DNA of 64,000 nucleotides, from positions 155,013,001-155,077,000 of the forward strand of contig JASDFA010000003.1 of the NCBI GenBank assembly GCA_035772735.1, given 5' to 3'. Source of the stretch: Datura wrightii (lineage: Eukaryota; Streptophyta; Magnoliopsida; Solanales; Solanaceae). Below are positions 10,460-20,518 of this stretch, piece by piece (within the stretch, counting starts at the first letter, position 1; the number at the start of each line of letters is the position of its first letter). Below the pieces are notes generated by a model that saw nothing but the letters and a program-made list of their open reading frames with translations, did no database searches and was not told the origin of the DNA. The translations under genes and the position numbers were made by a program.

Positions 10460-11640
10460 ACACCCTCAACTAAGAACTTTTGCATGTCCTCAGGCAAAAA
10501 CAGATAAAATAAAAGTAACATGATGCTTCAATCAAAATAACTTTAGAAAACTTACGGCAGTCACATCTCTTCATCAAATAAAATTTTCTAACCCCTCCTT
10601 TATCATACAAAATCAAATCATAATGCATATGTAATGAAATACACTGTCATTTACAACCATGCACATAATTCTATAACACTAACCAAGAAAGTTTGAAGAC
10701 GATTTATTTGATCAAATGCTCTCACCACAAAGAAGTCCCACTCACACATGTGTATATTATCATATCAATATATTCCTCCCTGGACTAGGTAAAAGCACAC
10801 TCGCTCTCAGAAAGAAATTCTAGCTGTGCACATGCAATACCATAAGCTTGCCTTTACTTTCAATACCTCGATTTTCAGACGGGTTAACCAGGATCACTAA
10901 AGGACTTTTTAAGCTTGTAATGTAGGCTCGGGTTTGGGTATGGTACATATAGGACTAGTAGCTTAACCCTCCTTGGCACTACACACACTTTGGCTTTACT
11001 CTTAACCTTCTTTTCACATTTTCTCCCTTTTTCCTTTGCTTTCTTCTTCTTTAACTTTCTTTTGCAACTACGAGGGTGTTCCTTCTTTCAAGTATTCATT
11101 ACTTTCATTTGTTTCCTTTTTTCTCTTTTTCTCTTTAACAAAAATTTTTTCTCTTTTCTTTTCCTTCATTATGCACACCGCACCCGCTCCTTCATTTTCA
11201 TTACTCAATTTCATTCCACCCTACTCTTCTTAATCACACATATGATAGCCACCATCAACTTATCCAATTTGCCTAAGTTGAGGTTCACAGAGTCCAAGGA
11301 GGGACCAGGGTCAAAACAGGTTCATTTTAATTAAAGTAGGAAGGTGAATTGGTGTTTACAAAAGAAAGGTCAGTTTAAGCTCAAAATTTGGATCAAGGGA
11401 TATTTATTTCCATTTGGTAGGTCTTTTAAGACTAAAGTGGACTTATTCATCAAAAATGGCCTATGATCCTTTCCTAGTTTTCCATTCTCTACCTCGGTAC
11501 GACTGACCAGGCAAGTTCTAGATTGACATACACAGTAGAATTTAACTATTAAACCTTACCCACACATTGCAAAGGCCAACATCATCACTTCTACTAACTG
11601 CTAGTTCAAGTACAATCATACAATGGTAAAACAGTATTAA
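10460..11640 (-). other. Athila-1 3' noncoding region
   Basis: No gene is seen. It runs from the LTR (minus-strand PPT-like AGTTGAGGGTGT) up to the Tekay-B insertion. It is colinear with 55584-56790 of Athila-2, and its first 200 bp also recur at 47332-47540. It includes a pyrimidine-rich stretch (10990-11240) that gives long but non-conserved plus-strand frames of Phe/Leu/Ser. Part of it (about 10800-10960 and 11506-11522) resembles the TRG 3' noncoding region. Confidence 0.75.
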
Positions 11641-11774
11641 TGTTACACCCCGTAAATTTCCGGCATATAGATGGCCTAATCGCGTGTTGGTTAAGAGTAT
11701 TTGAAAACCATACATGCTATAAAAAGGCCCGGGGAAAGATCGGACCAGCGCCAAGTCGGCGCGTCGCAAGGCAA

Positions 11775-11890
11775 AATGCGACTTATAAATCGCATTCCAT
11801 AAATGCGACTTATAAATCGCATTCCACAAATGCGACTTATAAATAGCATTCTCTGAATGCGACTTATAAATAGCATTCTCTGAATGCGAT
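11775..11890 (+). repeat. Palindromic tandem repeat in Tekay-B 5' LTR
   Basis: Four units of about 27-30 bp with core AATGCGACTTATAAATCGCATT plus a partial fifth. Each unit is an inverted repeat (AATGCGA and TCGCATT arms around an A/T centre). The 3' LTR (29540-29605) has two units plus a partial one, so copy number has changed since insertion. Confidence 0.9.
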
Positions 11891-11903
11891 TTACAGTGTC
11901 TAT

Positions 11904-11910
11904 TATATAA
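11904..11910 (+). promoter_or_regulatory. TATA box of Tekay-B 5' LTR
   Basis: TATATAA right after the palindromic repeats and before CCCCTCCACTTCGG, matching the context of the Tekay-A TATA box (TATATAAAGCCCTCACTTCGG). The 3' LTR has the same box at 29616-29622. Confidence 0.65.
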
Positions 11911-12997
11911 GCCCCTCCACTTCGGTTTTAAAGTTGCAATTCTTATAATTTCCAGCTAAAACAGAGAGAAAATCGGAGAGGAAGAGGAACGAAGGTTTCT
12001 TGATAATTTCCATCTGATTACGCCGTCAAACGCGGTCTAAACTCAAATTAACCTCAAGTACCGAGGTATTTAGCAGTAGGGAGCATTCCTACGGATTTTG
12101 TTTCGGGAAATACGGCCGACGAATCGTCGTGCTACCGGGCTAAGGTAAGTGGAATTGCTCCAAACTAGTTTCTATGTGCTCCAAACTGTGAAGTGAATAC
12201 TTCTCCCTTCTGGACTTCTGAAAAATAGCAAGTTTTCGACCGTCTTTCGATAAGCCTAAGTTTAGGCTATAATTTTATCGAAAGTGATGTTGTTCTTCAG
12301 AATAAGGTTATATTTAGTACTAATTGACGTATATATGAATGCAGTTGGGAGAAATAGTTGGAGTACTGACTGAGCCTCGTCCGACAGTCGAGTAACTCGA
12401 GGTTAAGGTATGTAAAGCTAGTTCCTTCGGCAAGTTAGTAGCTTTAGCCTTGTATAGTACAATAAACTCCGTAGTAGAATTCCCAGAAGTTGAATGTTAA
12501 GTATTGTGCAAGTTCAGTAAACCTAGTTTGCGTTGTGATATCATATTCAGTCTGAAAGTTAGAAAAGCATGTGCCCAAGGGCAAGTTAGTAGTTCAGATT
12601 CAGTACAGCCTATTATGTGGATAGCAAGCATGTTGTAGAATAAAAAGGAACAGATTTGCATAATAACAGTCAGTAAAGAAAGATCTGATAGACAGACAGT
12701 TATGGCTACAGATTAGCCATTCAGACAGATAGTATCATGGCTACAAATTAGCCGTACAGTTAATCAGAGGTTGTAGAATCAGTATAATTAGTAAGAATCA
12801 GTTCAGTATAGAAACAGATCAGAAGAAGAAGTTAGATTCCAGATAGTCTTTTCAGTTATACATGCTTGCTATTTTTATGTGTTATTTGGTTGTTGAGACT
12901 TGTTGTGGCATGTGGGTGTCCCTTTTAGCATCCCCACCGCCCCTGGGTTATAGCTGTGTCGATACCAGATTCAGATACCACCACCAGCTGGGCGATG

Positions 12998-13260
12998 TCC
13001 TCCGCCTAGAGGATGATGATGGCCGACCACTATGATAATACGGTCCAGACCACCCTGCTTGCAGGGGTAGTTCAGTTTACTCTTCGCAGAGCCAGTCCAC
13101 CCTGTTTATAGGGGCAGAACACTCTGTGTGCGCTTGTGGCCGGGGGCAGTTTCAGATACAGATTTTTATAAAATCACCCTATTGCGTGCTTGCACCCAGG
13201 GGCAGTTTTTATTACACACCCCGCGTGCACCTGCGCCCAGAGGTAGGAGTCTTCAGACTC
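12998..13260 (+). other. Stem-loop and degenerate repeat block in Tekay-B LTR
   Basis: Contains TCCTC-CGCCTA-GAGGA (12998-13013), about five degenerate copies of a 35-45 bp unit with CACCCTG...GGGGCAG (13046-13250), several of them self-complementary (CCCTGC-TT-GCAGGG), and GAGTC-TTCA-GACTC (13247-13260). It occupies the place of the stem-loop cluster of the Tekay-A LTR (19086-19281). Confidence 0.65.
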
Positions 13261-14305
13261 AGACACAGTTTATTGTTAGAGGCCAAGGCCTGAGCTACAT
13301 ACCCAAGGGGACCGCTAGGAGGAGCTCACAGTTATCAGATGAGTGGAGTGACTTATTTTTGGTTGGTTTAGACCCGGGTAGGGGTAAATAGATTTTGTGT
13401 TGGTTGGCACCTTCCGGCTTATGGGGGTCGGTCAGGTATTGTGTGTATTATTATGTATACCTCTATGTGCTATTAGAGACTGATAGACAGTGGGACGACA
13501 CGGCATCAGGTACGCTCAGTTTAGTTATGGAATAAATAAACTCTCCCCAGTTATTCTCACCTAGATAGACTCAGCTACTTTCTGCTTATATGTCATATTA
13601 CTGTTGTTATCCATTTCAGTTGTGTATTTCAATTGCTTTACATGCTCAGTACCTGCGGTACTGACGCCCAGTGGGACGCTGAATTACTTGCCTACAGGTA
13701 GTCATAGACGAGGAGGCGATCCCTCGTGATTCCAGTCAGCTATTGAGTATTCAGCTCCTATCATCCGGAGCCTGAATTCCAGAGGTGTATTTCGTTTTCT
13801 TTTGTTGTACAGTACGGGTAGATCGGGGCCCTGTCCCGATCATTTCTATTGTTATTCCTAGAGGCTTGCAGTCTGTATATATTTCCCTGTGGTCAGTCGA
13901 GCCAGTCGTGTGAGGCCGTGCAGCTTGTTATAGTTATTTTTTATTTCTGTTCCTGTTGGCCGTGTGTGGACATAACCAGTCAGTAGTGGTGACCTTGCCG
14001 GTCACGTAATTATTTAGCGTGCCATTGTTAAGTTACAGAGAACTAGACAGCATGGTGGCCTTGCCGGCCCGCATAGGTTCCCTTGACAGTAGTATGTTTC
14101 TGGTTAGCTGTTTTTTAGGTACAGGTGGCTATAGGCCTGTTGGCCGGAGGCTGTGTTTACAGTCGTTATATAGCCCTTTGTTTCCAGGAATTTGAGTTAG
14201 AGCCAGCCAGGCACCAGATGTGCTTTGGCTCACCAGATAGCAGTCTAGGTCCTACTAGGGCACCAGGTGCCAGTCATACCCCCCCAGAGCGGGGCATGAC
14301 AAACT

Positions 14306-14318
14306 TGGTATCAGAGTA
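14306..14318 (+). other. PBS of Tekay-B, initiator tRNA-Met type
   Basis: TGGTATCAGAGTA, five bases after the LTR end. It matches the PBS of Tekay-A except for GAGT in place of GAGC. Confidence 0.85.
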
Positions 14319-17030
14319 GGTCGTGTCCCAAGAAGTCTGCAAGCCGTGCTAAGTAGAGTCTTGTCTATGGATGTGTTGTGCACCACATACTATAGGCAGG
14401 AGGCTGCGAGGCATGATAGGATGGTTACCCTTCCTTCTCAGTCAGTCGTGCTTTAGAGCAGTACAGTATAGGGTTGAGTCCCTAAAAACATACCGTATTC
14501 TTTGATTACAGATACAAAGGCAGATCAGCATTACCCTATCACAGGCAGAAGATCAGATATAGCAACAGAAGAGGGCATCAGCCAGTTACATGATAACTAC
14601 AGCAGCAGGAGGAGGTACCAGAGACCTCCCAGCGTGATACCTTTATCGGTACTATTCCCAGTATACGTTGATAACGTCAGAATATGAAGTCAGAAGTATA
14701 ATGTACATACGAGTTGACTTATTTATTAGATATATAATATCTGGTTAAGATATCAATCAATATCAGACTATCAGATAAGTGAAAAAAAAGAGAAAAGAAA
14801 GAGAGGAAAATGCAGGGTTCCCATATCCGTCTTTTAAGATGCAGTACAATTCCATGTCTTCGTATTATAGCAATAAGAAAAGGGTATTCCCACCTCTTGA
14901 CCTGATTCAGCTTAAAGACTATATTCCGTAAGGGGCATAAGACTTGAGGTGAGGTTGCCAAATCAAGCAGTAAGTGTTAGAAAGTATAAAGAGCCCCTAT
15001 GATTACATGAGTAGTGCAAACCCTTATGGTAATAAGACAGTAGAGAAAGTAAGACTGTTAGCTTACCCGAAGTAGGGGTAAAAGACCTGCTAGTGATGAA
15101 TGCCTAGTAATAGTCGTCAGAAAAAGGCCAAGTCCGCCATATATGCTAACAGATAGCAAGACATACCTGTAAGATTATAGTTATGATCCAATTGTGACAT
15201 CGAAAGATAGAGAGGTCATGTGAATCAGATGGGCCTGACTATAAGCCAGAAGAAGTATAGGCCGAGGCTTGATCAGTAATCTCATTAACAACGAAAGGCA
15301 GGCACCTTGAACCCCAGAGCTTAGCTCAAGTGAGATGAGGGGAGAAAGCAGGAATACTAAATTTTGTGGGGAAAATAGAATCACCCCCAAATTGACAGAA
15401 TATCGTATTACGGACTAAGCCTCGGATTGACAGTTAGAAGACATTAAGATTGTGGTCCAGAATGCTGCAGTATGTTCGCTTATGGGGAAGTTAAGAAATT
15501 ATCGATACAACGAATTTAATCTAGTGTGGCCTAGAGATAAGGCCCAGCAGACAGTCATGGGCTCTCAATATATGCCAAGTAAGGCCACAAGATTCGAACG
15601 TTAACCCCACATTGCAAGAGTGGCGGAATTTCAAACAGCAAACATTAACTAAAGTGTTTATGTTTGTTACTTTCAGAATGGGGTGACAATACAATGAAAT
15701 GTTAAGAGAAGGCAGGAGGTATTATTAGACCATAGAAGTAGTATATCATGTACAATATGAAATTTAGCAAAGTGTGTCAGAGATTACGTATCACTACAGA
15801 ATTCAGTATGTATTGTACGTATTTATTAATATATATCTGTGCAGATAATAAATATGCTGTGAGCAGCTGCTAATAGGGGTTACAATCACACAGATGTATA
15901 TTAGTGCTGGGAAGTATATACAAATTGCATTGCAGGACCCCTTGCCAAAAATAAAAAGAGAAAAGAGAGAGAAGAAAAAAGAGAAAAGAGAAAAGAAGGG
16001 GCAAGTTAAGTGTGATTTACGTATGAATCCATAGAAACTGTCTCATCTCTTAGTTATTAAGTTAATAGACTTATATGTTGTTTCCAGATCTAGGTTTTAG
16101 AAGCTTATAAGAGTTAGTAACCTGAATCAGGTAATTAGATGATAAGGGCGTAGTTAGGCGGTCTACCGACCAGCTGGCGCCTGTATCAGCAGGGAAGCAT
16201 CTCTAAAGATCGATAACACTAGCGCATGTGCCAGAACCAGAATTAGAGACTGAATAGGTATACTTCAGAGATTAGCAATACTAGAATTGTTCCAGTATGT
16301 TAAGTGGCCATACATCATTTTCCCAGCCTTGTAGGTGAGAGTACCTTAGTTAACCTAGCAGTTATTACAAGGAATACCCCGCAAGTCAGACAAGCCCGTG
16401 GGCACCCCAAGAAAGGGGTCCACATCAGTAGTCAGTGATAGACTAGTACTTCAGTTGGTTCTCGTAAGATATTCAGATACAGAGCCCTAGCAGAAGGCCA
16501 GTATTTACAGAATAGCTCATAAGACCGAGAATTCCCCAGAATAGCAGTATAAATCCAAGTGGATACACACAAGGTGTAAGAAATTGATAGTACCCTGCTA
16601 GCACAGTGTTTATTAAGACCAGGAGATCAGTAGACTCCCCGTGAAAATCCAGAGATTGATCGCCTGGGAGTAAGTTTGATTAAGCCCAGCCTTACAGTGG
16701 TTCAAGCAAAATAACAAAACAATTAGATGCCCACAAGTCTGCAGTTATGCATGAACTATAAGTACTCAAGTAGAACAGTTAGAGCATTGTTAGACTACTG
16801 CCACATTCGGGTCATTCAACCCGACTATTTAGTTATTTAAGGTTATGCAGCCAAATCATTAGAGGTCATGATCAATATCAGGATCCTCTGATCAGATAAA
16901 GGCACAAGGTGCGCAACAGTCGTTCAGTTTATCCCAGCAACAAGTAGCCTTAGCATGTGGCCGGAAGGCCAGATAAGCTCTAGCTACGCCTGTAAACTAC
17001 CTGTCGATCTCTTCGGCAAGACAAGCCAGT
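14319..17030 (+). pseudogene. Tekay-B decayed leader, gag, protease, RT region
   Basis: The first 350 bp follow the leader and gag start of Tekay-A (for example CAGGCAGAAGATCAGATATAG against the start of the Tekay-A gag). From about 14700 to 17000 I can find no frame longer than 90 codons and no clear RT or protease motif. The region is about 0.7 kb shorter than its Tekay-A counterpart. It seems to be gag-pol sequence decayed beyond recognition by eye, or replaced by other sequence. Purine-rich runs occur near 14780 and 15950-16000. Confidence 0.5.
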
Positions 17031-17715
17031 ATGACCGTCAATTATATGTCGAGCTCTCTAAGTATGAAAATGTTATATCAGTCAAGAAGAGGTAATGGAG
17101 CAGCAAACGCTCTTAGCTATAGATCTATTAGGAGTATGGCGTATGTGCAACCCGAGCAACGGGAGTTGGTCAGGGAGATACATCAATTGGTCAATTTAGT
17201 CGTTCGTGTGATAGAAATTAAGGACAATAGAGCAGTAATCCAGAACACCACCGTGTCGTCCTTAGTTGTGGAGGTAAGAGAACGGCAATATGCAGATCCT
17301 AACCTGGTCTAGCTTAAGGACAGAATCCTACAAGGGAAGCGCCAGATTCACAAATAACAGAGGATGGAGTGTTGCGTTGTAAAGACCGTCTATGTGTTCC
17401 AGATGTTTCAGGCCTCCTTCATCAGATCATGAACGAGGTGCACTGCGCCAGCAACTATTTTCTCCACCCTGGCGCGACAAAAAATGTACCATGATATCAA
17501 AGAAAACTACTGGTGGCTAGATAAAAAAAAGAGAAGAAATTGTTGAATTTGTAGCCCGGTGTCCTAACTGCCAGCAGGTGAAAGCAGAACATCAGAAACC
17601 AGGCGGTTTGGCTCAGGACATAGAGCTACCTCTCTAGAAGTGGGAAGCAGTAAATATGGATTTTGTGGCAGGATTACCCCGTACTAAACATGGACATGAC
17701 TCTATATGGGTGATA
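17031..17715 (+). pseudogene. Tekay-B end of RNase H and integrase N-terminus
   Basis: The frame from 17031 contains GNGAANALSYRS, which corresponds to GKANVVADALSRKS at the end of RNase H in Tekay-A, then the spacer. Further frames carry the HHCC region (CPNCQQ near 17570) and MDFVAGLPRTKHG, ending SIWV at the Tekay-A insertion. Frame shifts and stops separate these pieces. The reading continues on the other side of Tekay-A at 28158 with VDRLTESAHFLP, which proves the two halves were one gene. Confidence 0.88.
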
Positions 17716-17942
17716 TGTTATACCCCGTAGAATTCCCGGCACTTAGACGACCTACTCGCACGTTGGTTAAGCATATTTGAAAACCATACGTGCTAGGGAA
17801 AGGCCCGGGAAAAGATCGGACGAGAAACCTGTCGAACCATCGCGGGAGGAGCCGAGGCAGAGCCCCTCCGCGATGGCAGCGTGTCACGGAGGGGAGGCCT
17901 CCGCGATGGCTCCGTGCCACGTTGCCATTGTCCCAGCCCAGG

Positions 17943-17950
17943 TATATAAA
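17943..17950 (+). promoter_or_regulatory. TATA box of Tekay-A 5' LTR
   Basis: TATATAAA, 228 bp into the LTR, following the GC-rich block and followed by GCCCTCACTTCGG, which is also found in Tekay-B. The 3' LTR copy is at 25796-25803. The likely transcription start is about 30 bp downstream, giving a long R-U5. Confidence 0.7.
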
Positions 17951-19085
17951 GCCCTCACTTCGGGTTAAACTCATTGTTATCAGTTAATAATTTCCAGAAG
18001 CGTACTGAACAGAGGGAAAACGAAAGGAGGTTAAATATTTTCGTCCGATTACGCTGCCAAACACTGCCCAAACCCAAATTTATCCTAGATACCAAGGTAT
18101 TTAGCAGTAGAGAGCATTTCTACGGAATTAGTTTCATGAAATACGGCCGACGAATCGGCGAGTCGCCGAACTAAAGTAAGTAGAATTGTTCCAAATTTAT
18201 GTCTATGTGTTCCTAGCTGAGAAGTAAATATTTCTCCCTTCTGGGCCGCTGAAAAATAGCGAGTTTTTGACCGTCTTTCGATAAGCCTAAGTTTAGGCTA
18301 TAAATTAAATCGAAAGTGACGTTGCCTTTTGAAATAACGTTGTATTTAGTATTGATTGACGTATTTATGAATGCAGTTGGGAGAAAACAGTAGAAGTACA
18401 GGCCGAGCCTCGTCCGACGGACGAATATCTAAAGATAAGGTATGTAAAGTTAATTTTCCTTGGCAAGTTAAGTAGCATTGAAGCAGTATAGTAATTTACA
18501 GACCAGTAGAATGTTCGGAAATCGATTATTGTGTTATTATGAATATGGGTGTAATATGAGCAGTTTTGGGTTGTAACGTGTACGATACCTATCCGTACGA
18601 TATAGATTTGGGCGTAAGTGGTTAAGGTTGCCCAGTATATTCAGTATGTGATGTAATATGCCCTGCCAAGATATTGTTGTGTTTAGCTGAAACCTCGCAA
18701 CGTAGTACAGCATCAGTAAAGCATTCCAGATATAGAATAGTAACTGTATATATAGTTTAGAAAGCATGTTAGAAATAGGAAATCATGTTAATACAGAAAC
18801 CTAGTGAACAGCATAGCCTTCAGCAGAAACACCCGCTTGTATAGCCTTTGCCCCAGTACAGTTAGACAGGGAACTATATTCATATTTATACTTCCCTGTC
18901 ATAGCATGTATCAGACATCTACAGATTGCTATTTTTAGCCCAGTACATGATTTATATAATACCTTACGCCTATTAGTTTTGGCTTATGAGATATACAGAC
19001 AGCATGACTAGTTGAGACCGTTGTATTGATTGGGGTTGGATTACCTAGCATCCCTGACCGCCCAGGGTTAATAGCTGTATCGACT

Positions 19086-19281
19086 CGTCCGCCAGAGGAC
19101 GAGGATACGTCACTCTACGGAGTGATATGCCGTCCCGCAAGGGGACGAAGATGGGATGCCAGTTTCCCCATATTGTGCCTTGGTCGGCCCCTATACACCC
19201 CCGTCGAGCGGGTACGCCCGGGGTGTTGATTTAGAGTCTTTCGGACTCAGGTACAGTTATAGTCAGGGGCTCAGCGAGCCC
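19086..19281 (+). other. Cluster of five stem-loops in Tekay-A LTR
   Basis: The stems are CGTCC/GGACG (19086-19101), CACTC/GAGTG (19111-19124), CGTCCC/GGGACG (19131-19147), GAGTC/GACTC (19234-19248) and GGGCTC/GAGCCC (19267-19281). Most differences from the 3' LTR and from Tekay-D keep the pairing, by changing a loop or by giving a G-U pair. This would be in the transcribed part of the LTR (R-U5). Its role is unknown. Confidence 0.65.
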
Positions 19282-20309
19282 AAGTGCCTACCCAGGGACC
19301 GGCAGGATGCTTACAGCCACTATAGGAGATGGGATGACCGGGGTAGGGGCATAGATTCTGTGTTGATTGTACCTCCCGGCTTATGGGGGCCGGGTAAGGT
19401 TTGTATGTGCTGTGTTATGTTATGTATACTATGCCATGTTATATTAGACGCGAGTGGGTTGGTAGTAGAATGATACGCTTCCAGGTATGATTCCTACTTC
19501 CTTCGGTATCAGTAAGAACAGGTGCGATCTACATCATCAGACAGTTAAGTTATTCCTCCTACTTCAGCTTCATCAGTCATATTATTGCTTTCAGATGTTA
19601 TTTTCAGTTATTGTATTTCAGTTGCTTTACATACTCAGTACCAGTGGTACTGACGCCCAGTGGGGCACTGCATTACTTACCTGCAGGTACTCCTAGACGA
19701 GCAGGTGATTCTACATGACTCCCTGTCAGCGGTTGAGTATTCATCTCCAGTCATCCGGAGGCTGAATTTCTGAGGTGTAGTTCAGTTTCTTTTGTTGTAT
19801 ATAGCATGGGTAGGTCGGGGCCCTGTCCCGATCAGTTTTATTACTATTCCTAGAGGCTTGCAGTCTGTATATAGTCCCTGTGGTCAGATGAGCCGGTCGA
19901 GTGGGGCCGTGCAGTTGTATAGTTGCCTTTACTCTTTCTTACTTCTGTGATGGTCGTGTGAGGCCATAGTTGTCAGTAGTGGTGACCTTGCCGGTCACGT
20001 AGCTTCTTTTTGTGCTTTTTGATTAAGCAGCAGATAACTAGACAGCATGGTGGCCTTGTCGGCCCGTATAGGTTTCCCTGAGTTACTATATTTCTGGTTA
20101 GCTGCCAAGACAGGTACAGCAGGCGATAGGCCAATGGGCCGGGGGCTATATTTACAGCCGTCATATAGCCCTTTGTTTCCAGAAATCTGAGTTAGAGCCA
20201 GCCAGGCGCCAGACGCGCCCAGGCTTAACAGTCTAGCAGGTCAGATCTTAGTAGGGCACCAGGTGCCAGTCGTACCCCCCCCCTCCCCCAAGGCGGGGTG
20301 TGACAAACT

Positions 20310-20322
20310 TGGTATCAGAGCA
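20310..20322 (+). other. PBS of Tekay-A, initiator tRNA-Met type
   Basis: TGGTATCAGAGCA, four bases after the LTR end at 20305. This is the usual primer site of plant chromoviruses and pairs with the 3' end of initiator tRNA-Met. Confidence 0.92.
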
Positions 20323-20518
20323 GGTCGTATCCCAGGGAGTCTGCAAGCCGTGCTAAGTAGAGTCCTGTCCATGGATGTGTTGTGCACCACATACTATGGG
20401 TAGGAGGCTGCAAGGCATGATAGGATGGTTGTCTCTTATTTTGATTCAGTCGTGCCATAGAGCGGTACAGTATAGGGTTGAATTCCCAAAATCTTATCAT
20501 ATTCTTTGGCTACAGATA

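Larger units (their letters stand above)
11641..14301 (+). repeat. Tekay-B 5' LTR
   Basis: A 2661-bp LTR from TGTTACACCCCG to GGCATGACA. It carries palindromic tandem repeats (11775-11890) just before the TATA box, the AGCCTAAGTTTAGGC palindrome (about 12254-12268), a degenerate CACCC...GGGGCAG repeat (13046-13250), and a stem-loop region (12998-13260). The last 500 bp resemble the same part of the Tekay-A LTR closely, while the first part differs, so the two are related subfamilies with different U3 sequences. Confidence 0.94.
17716..20305 (+). repeat. Tekay-A 5' LTR
   Basis: A 2590-bp LTR, TGTTATACCCCG to GGTGTGACA. Just before the TATA box is a GC-rich block (17840-17935) with repeated words CCGCGATGG, GTGTCACGGAGG and CTCCGTGCCACG. 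The small frames in it (such as 19026-19229 and 19156-19473) recur in the other LTR only because the DNA is the same; I see no support for protein coding. The 3' end has a long C run that differs in length between the two LTRs. Confidence 0.96.

Noticed and set aside
10990..11334. Plus-strand frame of 114 codons rich in Phe, Leu and Ser
   Set aside because: A pyrimidine-rich tract in Athila-1 noncoding DNA; the matching frame in Athila-2 (56129-56497) has the same bias but no aligned protein.
19026..19473. Small ORFs inside the Tekay-A LTRs (67 and 105 codons), also present in the 3' LTR and partly in Tekay-D
   Set aside because: They recur because LTR DNA is duplicated. In Tekay-D the frame is on the same strand but changes composition freely, and the region is better explained by stem-loops.
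20281..20290. C-rich run near the LTR end that differs between copies
   Set aside because: Homopolymer length variation, also prone to sequencing error; not treated as a feature of its own.
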